Assembly (NCBI GenBank): GCA_020747065.1
Contig: JAGMVK010000003.1
Span: 2,418,001 to 2,482,000 of the forward strand
Source: Cadophora sp. MPI-SDFR-AT-0126
Taxonomy: Eukaryota > Ascomycota > Leotiomycetes > Helotiales > Ploettnerulaceae
Length of the DNA: 64,000 bases
Direction: 5' to 3'
Below, in pieces: positions 59,901-64,000 of this stretch (positions are counted from its first letter, which is position 1; every line of letters begins with the position of its first letter). The translations under genes were made by a program, and so were the position numbers. A model generated the notes under the pieces. That model made no database searches, had not been told where the DNA came from, and saw only the letters and a list, made by a program, of their open reading frames with translations.

Positions 59901-60698
59901 GAAGTATTCGAAGCGCTGCCGGATGATATGAAAGCGGAGGTACTTGCATCCTACATAGGCCATGCGATTCCAGCCCAGCAGGGTCTCCTTCCACAGTCCC
60001 CTCGCAAAGGCCTACACATTGTACCCCCCAAGAAGACTACCCCAACGAAGAAACGAGGCAGGGGGCGTCCCCCAGGTGCTCGTGCCAGACCTAAACAGGA
60101 TCCGCATTCGAATCTTACTCAAGCGAACTTCGTCGGGACTAGAGGAAGTAGCTCTCGAGACCAAGGAGGGGAATCAGACGGGTACAACTCGGACACCTTG
60201 GATCCCGACTTCCTTGCTGCCTTGCCAGAAGAAATGCGTCAGGAGGTAATGAACGAGAATCGGCGAAAACGACTTGCTAAGAAAGGCGGGTTGATGACCA
60301 CAGCTGCACTTAAGAAACGACGACCTCCTGACCTTATTCCTCTTGGCCAAAGGAAGATTCGGTTGCCGCCTCGAGAGCCGAGACCAACTTTCACAACACA
60401 GGAATTAAGTACATTGCCCGAGCTGCGAGACACTCTCAGCGAGTGGTACAAAGAATTTGCAAACGATGGGCCACATCCAGATGATGTGGCTGCTATGGAG
60501 AGATACTTGCGGAGAGTGGTACTGGATGAGCGAGACATGAGCAAAGTAGCTGGAGTAGTGAAATGGCTAGAATGGCTCATTGACGAAGCTGACGAAGATA
60601 ACGAAGGCACGAAGATATGGAGGGATGCATTCGATGGCATCAAAGAGAAGGTCCAATTGGCAGTCAGAGATCGCGGACTTGGGAAGTTAGAATTATAG
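56991..60698 (+). CDS. REV1: DNA repair protein REV1 (Y-family deoxycytidyl transferase)
   Basis: An intronless gene of 1,235 residues for the translesion-synthesis scaffold REV1. It inserts dCMP opposite abasic or damaged sites and recruits other polymerases. The start MGSRLEKNSESVRKRIEAHT at 56991 matches fungal REV1; an ATG two codons upstream is in frame. A BRCT domain lies near residues 60-155 (THIIAANLTPKKAIEFRKYR, VKPAWIVDSVAAGKLLPW). The polymerase core begins near 415 with YIMHVDFDSFFCAVSLKN, carrying the first catalytic Asp, and QSVSVDEALVDITSLC carries the Asp-Glu pair. TGCAVSVGIGANILLAKVAL and the helix-hairpin-helix region follow. Three ubiquitin-binding motifs with the Leu-Pro core lie near 918, 970 and 1070 (LDALPHDIRSKL, FEALPDDMKAEV, LAALPEEMRQEV). 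A C-terminal protein-interaction domain follows at about 1140-1235. All core residues appear intact. Confidence 0.97.
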   Translation: MGSRLEKNSESVRKRIEAHTFEDEEGEEYKGSKFGGFSDYFRRKKIKLQNLDAELRSESADKPKIFRSIVAHVNGYTQPSLNDLHHMIVAYGGGFMQYLDGKTTVTHIIAANLTPKKAIEFRKYRIVKPAWIVDSVAAGKLLPWDAYRVVDEGVGQRLLGFNDGKMVSQTNTQQRGYRDQTSTSWYTSQVQAVVDDIDDADGAQFPSTQKVVMNGTGVFMGDFPPWHQSTEQKLTVMAKELLENPESSGDFEVSSSMEDALNSAAIGDPTRRSSPLKTEQSAPVLEEHQETEMPLNAKSETIEVETSEAVTSVKSLEPTQALKQPQDIESPSPSKKTKIMTAEEHNAILLADPNIRKSSTANPDFLKQFYSESRLHHLSTWKADLKSRFQQMASEKSASQRAPTKRKPGARRYIMHVDFDSFFCAVSLKNAPDYIDKPAVVAHGSGTGSEIASCNYPARTFGVKNGMWMKKALELCPDIKVLPYDFPAYEEASRGFYDAILDVGGIVQSVSVDEALVDITSLCLPAGGTDGLGIHEGSIWREQEKANQIGDSLRKRIKEKTGCAVSVGIGANILLAKVALRKAKPAGQHQIKPEEVLDFIGELTVQDLPGVAYSIGGKLEEIGVKFVRDVRQLTKDRLMTVLGPKTGEKIWDYSRGIDRTEVGEQVVRKSVSAEVNWGIRFISQPEAEEFVQNLCIELQRRLVDQGVKGRQLTMKIMRKSADAPLDPPKHLGHGKCDTFNKSIVLGVATNNAEVIGREAVSILRSYGFSPGELRGLGVQMTKLELLKASNTSMPDGSQRRINWGAAPPKLGKQVTEDPIDDPQTPTKPKNTPMGLGESNFKQPMDSIHEAIAPTKPKPATARLLFGKDVSDDIESPEKTKEIPSVHPAAAIARANAADQSAKKVLNVMGTQFIIPSQIDPQVLDALPHDIRSKLVAQNMPASRAQSPFVNSRSNSVAPEEPPRLPSQLDPEVFEALPDDMKAEVLASYIGHAIPAQQGLLPQSPRKGLHIVPPKKTTPTKKRGRGRPPGARARPKQDPHSNLTQANFVGTRGSSSRDQGGESDGYNSDTLDPDFLAALPEEMRQEVMNENRRKRLAKKGGLMTTAALKKRRPPDLIPLGQRKIRLPPREPRPTFTTQELSTLPELRDTLSEWYKEFANDGPHPDDVAAMERYLRRVVLDERDMSKVAGVVKWLEWLIDEADEDNEGTKIWRDAFDGIKEKVQLAVRDRGLGKLEL

Positions 60699-61171
60699 CA
60701 TTAGTGCTCTCATCTAATTTTGTCCTTGCTAGACAAGCAGCAAGCAAACCTTTGCCTATTCGTGTGTCTCTCTGCAGCAAGAACGACTTGGTCTCTAAGT
60801 CGCTCGGTCTATCTCTCTATTTGCAAACGTAACAGTACCCGTAACCATACTCCCATCAAACTAAACATTTCCAATGCTCAAGAACAATGAAACAAGCCAA
60901 CACTCGGAACTCCAGAACTACCGTTACTGACTCCGCCGCCCAGTTATAAAGCAAGCAAACTCTTCCAATCGTGAGCGCGAAGCCCGGCTACTAAACGTGC
61001 ACAGCAATTCAATCCGGCACAGCCAAATCCAACACACCTCCTTCCTTTGCGCAATTCCACCAGTAGAATATACAGCGCGTCTCCTCTCCCATTCGCGTCT
61101 ATGTCGTGATTATAAATTATCCCTCTCTGCTTCCTTCTACTGATAACCTCAGCTAAAACAACATCAACCTC
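60699..61171. other. Convergent spacer
   Basis: About 470 bases between the 3' ends of REV1 (plus) and the WSC gene (minus). It presumably holds both 3' UTRs; nothing else is seen. Confidence 0.55.
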
Positions 61172-61844
61172 TCATGCCAAACACAGCAAAACACCCATGG
61201 CAATCCCCAGAGCGAGGATGCTTCCCACAGGAGCCGTACGCACGACCTTGCCCGCCGCGCCCTTCTTCGAAGCCTTCACGGTGTACACGCTCAGCTTGAG
61301 GGCTCCGCCGCAAATCTGCGTTGTATTGCCTATACACGCCAGGTCGCAGGCACTGTCGTCCAGTTTCTCGGCGATTGAGGAGAGGAAGTGTGAACACCAG
61401 CATTCTCTGTAGAGGGAGAGGTTGTTAGTAAGACTTCTGTATCAAAACAGTGGAATTGGCAGCAGAGGGAGATCGTAAGATGGCCGGTAGGTAGGAATGG
61501 TAGCAGGGAGGAAGGCAAGAAAGGGAATTCAAAACATACTTCGTATACTCCAACCCAGCAAACTCATACCCATCCTTGCTACAATACTCCAAACAGGTCT
61601 CCACCGTCATCGTATCCACACTCTCCGTCTTCCCGCTATTCAACGTCCGCATGCCGTTCGTGCCATTGTTGAGCGTCGTCTCGGAGTAGCAGCCTGCGTA
61701 CTCGTACTTGGAGTCTCCGGGCGAGATCTTCGCGTTGACTGAGTTCTCGGGCGTGATTGTCTCGTTGGCTACTTGTGCGAGGATCGTGGATGGGAGGGCG
61801 AGTGTGATGAGTGTGAGGAGGATGGGGAGCCGTGGTAGGAACAT
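61172..61844 (-). CDS. WSC-domain secreted or GPI-anchored surface protein
   Basis: Two exons, 61844-61540 and 61406-61172, give 179 residues. A signal peptide (MFLPRLPILLTLITLALPS) is followed by a short linker and one WSC domain: YEYAGCYSETTLNNGTNGMR, MTVETCLEYCSKDGYEFAGL, then after the intron KECWCSHFLSSIAEKLDDSA, CDLACIGNTTQICGG and LSVYTVK. The Cys pattern fits WSC, a carbohydrate-binding fold found in wall-stress sensors and fungal lectin-like proteins. The C-terminal hydrophobic stretch VGSILALGIAMGVLLCLA ends without a cytoplasmic tail, so GPI anchoring is more likely than a Wsc1-type sensor. The usual long Ser/Thr stalk and cytoplasmic tail of sensors are missing. A GTGGT-type repeat sits only about a dozen bases upstream of the start codon. 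Confidence 0.88.
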
Positions 61845-61855
61845 GACTGGCTTCG

Positions 61856-61893
61856 TTGTGGTGTGGTGTGGTGTGGTGTGGTGTGGTGTGTTG
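61856..61893. repeat. (GTGGT)n microsatellite in the WSC gene leader
   Basis: About seven tandem GTGGT/GTGTG units on the plus strand read as CCACA/ACCAC on the gene strand. They end about a dozen bases before the ATG at 61844, so they very likely lie in the 5' UTR. Confidence 0.8.
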
Positions 61894-63471
61894 TGTTATG
61901 GTGTTTAGAGATTATGTTGATCGATCGCGAATCCACGTGTTTGTTATTGCTTTCCAGAAGGAATAATGTTGTTGAATTGCCAGTGACAGAGACAGAGAAG
62001 TGGGGGATCGTCTGTTCTGCAGATGTTTGAGAGTGAAGTCAGAAGTTCTTGATGATGTAGAATGTTCTAGGTTCGCTTGGGGCGCGATGGGGGACGTTGA
62101 GAGAGTTGATCAGATCCTGACTGGGTGAGCAGCGTGGAGCTTGGGGGAGCTGGGCGGGAGATCTGCGCCACGAAAAAGGGGGAATTGGAGTGGCTTAGCG
62201 GCCGCTTACTTACAGTACTGAGGTATTTTTGGGAATCCGCGATAATTGTTCCTTCATTTGTTCTCTCTCTTTGCTTGTTATGAAATTGCTCATTGAGACT
62301 TTGTTATGTTCACTGAAGATACAATAAAGTGATTGTCAACATTTTGGCTGTCTGTCTTCATCTATTCTTGAAGCACGTTTATTGACAAGCTGCAGAACGC
62401 CAGGGATGCGCCTCGTCATACTCGTCTGTCTGTCTGACCGGGCTGTCGAGCCGAGATAAGCTCCTTGCTGTACGCAGCTGCATGAGATATCCATTGGACA
62501 CAGACACAACGCCACGAATTTCCTCTTTGCGAGCTGTTCGCCCCTTTCTGAGCGTGTGCAATGTGATGAGGCTGCAGCGTTACATGAGAGGACGAATTCT
62601 AATTCTGCAGTAATGAGAAGAAGACTGAGAGATAAGAGGTAAGAGGTAAGGGAGGACGGCCTTGCAGATTTGTTGCTATGGAATCTGAGACTGAAGTAGT
62701 TGGGACAAGAAGGTCGTGGTTGGTCGATTGATGCCATCTTTAGTGTCCTGCATGAAAGATGCAGAGATAGTTGCATGTCTTATCTTTTGTCCGATGGGTT
62801 GTACTGGCCTCAAACCTTGGAGGGGTTAGCGAGCCAGCAATGTTTGGAAGCTTTACTCACAACTCCCATAAGCTAAAGCAAAAGTCTTCTACAATTTTGA
62901 AGATCTTGAACTATCTTTCCTGCCTGACAATACATTAAGGTGGGAAATCCCGCTTTGATGGAGCAATAGATTTACCGGAATTCTCTGTCTCCAAGTATCG
63001 AATTCCAGTGAAGTGAGGGGCTCCCAGGCCAGGGCAAGCGCTCTAAAATCTCACTCTTGACGGCGTGCAACCTACCGACTCGTAACTTCGTAACTTCGCA
63101 AGCTCGTCCCTGAGTAATCCAGGGGCACAGAAAGCGGCAGTCGGGAAAGCTCACTAATTCAAGGAAGCGAGGGGCTTGGAGAAGCGTGCTGGCTCATACG
63201 ACTTGTGAAAACAGCTTCAAACAAACATGCCAGCTTCCCTTTCAATCCTAAATTTTTATAGGCTTTGCTTCTTGATCTAGGCCATGTAGACAGTTTTGAT
63301 ATGGAATGCTTACAGATAGTCGGTAGCAATGGAGATTCAGTTCTTGGGGACAGTATTTGGGCCATCAACAGGGTATTATTTTCAGCAAACGCGAGGCTCA
63401 AGCATCATTTCGTCCCTCGACTTGTCTCGAACCGTACTACGCAGGACCTAAACTCCGAATAAACTCGAGAA

Positions 63472-63924
63472 GTGATGAGAAGCAGACCGCCAAACGAATT
63501 CCAACGATGGCGGCTTCGAGAATTCGAATGTGCACCTCTCGTGCCCAATCCGTGGGCCGTCCTAATCCCAATCGTAATCACCAAACATCGATATGTCGAA
63601 GTAAACCACCCATACTATTGCCTAGATCGCAAGTGCAAACAAACACACCCAAAACCAAAACTCCATGTTACCAAAACAAACGCTATTTCGCCCACAAAGC
63701 TCTACTGCGCCAAAGTCTTCATCGTCATAACAAGTAGCGGATTCCGCTCGCGCACCACCCTCACCACCCAACGTCCGACAACAGATTCCTCGCCACGAAG
63801 CCTAATCCATATTGTAGCCATAGCCCAGTGTAACGTTGAAGATGATGTCCTATGCGAGTTGACGAGGTGGTATGGGATGCTGCGGCAAATATCTAGGATT
63901 GGGGTGCTTTGGGCTAGGAGGTAG
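63472..63924 (+). CDS. Unrecognised 150-codon open frame
   Basis: A frame from ATG to TAG with no known family motif. It encodes RPPNEFQRWRLREFECAPLV, WAVLIPIVITKHRYVEVNHP and an ordered-looking end, VAIAQCNVEDDVLCELTRWY. The mixture of Trp/Tyr residues and alternating hydrophobic stretches is more protein-like than most chance frames here. A larger gene with upstream exons cannot be excluded, and chance remains possible. Confidence 0.25.
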   Translation: MMRSRPPNEFQRWRLREFECAPLVPNPWAVLIPIVITKHRYVEVNHPYYCLDRKCKQTHPKPKLHVTKTNAISPTKLYCAKVFIVITSSGFRSRTTLTTQRPTTDSSPRSLIHIVAIAQCNVEDDVLCELTRWYGMLRQISRIGVLWARR

Positions 63925-64000
63925 GGATTCGGTGGGTTTGGACTCTGGTCGGTGATGGGAGATTGAGTGCTGGGAGGTTGAGACCAGATATTTGGGAAGT

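Larger units (their letters stand above)
61845..64000. other. Right flank, no recognisable gene
   Basis: About 2.15 kb. The part next to 61845 is the WSC gene's upstream region. A minus-strand frame at 62336-62776 and a plus-strand frame at 63472-63924 have no clear family features; the latter is listed separately at low confidence. Confidence 0.5.

Noticed and set aside
1..64000. Transposons, RIP-mutated repeats, CRISPR arrays, rRNA genes
   Set aside because: No transposase, reverse transcriptase or long terminal repeats, no spacer-repeat arrays and no strongly AT-skewed RIP blocks were recognised by eye.

Overview
The window is nuclear DNA of a filamentous ascomycete (Pezizomycotina; gene content and protein style suggest Leotiomycetes, which is inference). 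The evidence is short introns of about 47-115 bases with GTRNGT donors and CTRAC-like branch sites, fungus-specific families (SUN wall protein, WSC protein, fungal REV1, wax-synthase-like MBOAT), a nucleus-encoded mitochondrial complex I subunit, and gene-poor spacers with pyrimidine-rich leaders. No rRNA, tRNA, CRISPR array, transposon or virus-derived gene was recognised.

Layout. 3.6-5.1 kb: a nine-exon PAQR (adiponectin receptor/hemolysin III) membrane protein, minus strand. 7.5-8.8 kb: a multi-pass membrane protein gene with one in-frame TAG, minus. 11.0-13.0 kb: a conserved-looking coiled-coil protein of unknown function, minus. 15.0-18.4 kb: an eight-exon HCS1/SMUBP2-type SF1 helicase, minus. 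18.9-19.8 kb: a DUF202 membrane protein, minus. 21.4-22.7 kb: a SUN-family wall protein, minus. 26.6-27.8 kb: an MDR oxidoreductase, minus. 28.8-31.1 kb: a nine-exon amino acid permease, minus. 32.1-36.9 kb: the TRAPPII subunit TRS130, minus. 38.0-39.2 kb: a wax-synthase-like acyltransferase, minus. 40.4-45.4 kb: SWR1, minus, head to head with the complex I ESSS subunit (45.8-46.5 kb, plus). 47.1-49.0 kb: an unknown six-exon gene, plus. 49.7-50.2 kb: a short coiled-coil (SCOC-like) protein, minus. 50.2-54.9 kb: a gene-poor stretch. 54.9-56.5 kb: an MFS drug/H+ antiporter-like transporter, minus, head to head with REV1 (57.0-60.7 kb, plus). 61.2-61.8 kb: a WSC-domain surface protein, minus.

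Exon structures were rebuilt by hand from splice signals, reading phase and recall of family sequence. In every multi-exon model the summed exon length is a multiple of three. This exposed several oddities: two introns that fit only as GC-AG, exons of 13, 24 and 27 bases, a terminal intron in the SUN gene that contiguous-ORF calling would miss, an over-long HCS1 intron holding exon-like sequence, and a single nonsense codon in an otherwise in-phase membrane protein gene.

The genes do not form a biosynthetic cluster. They are mostly independent housekeeping functions: chromatin remodelling (SWR1), translesion synthesis (REV1), a replication/RNA-linked helicase (HCS1), Golgi trafficking (TRS130, perhaps the SCOC-like protein), respiration (ESSS), cell wall (SUN, WSC) and transport (permease, MFS). 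I found no clear candidate for an undescribed multi-gene system.
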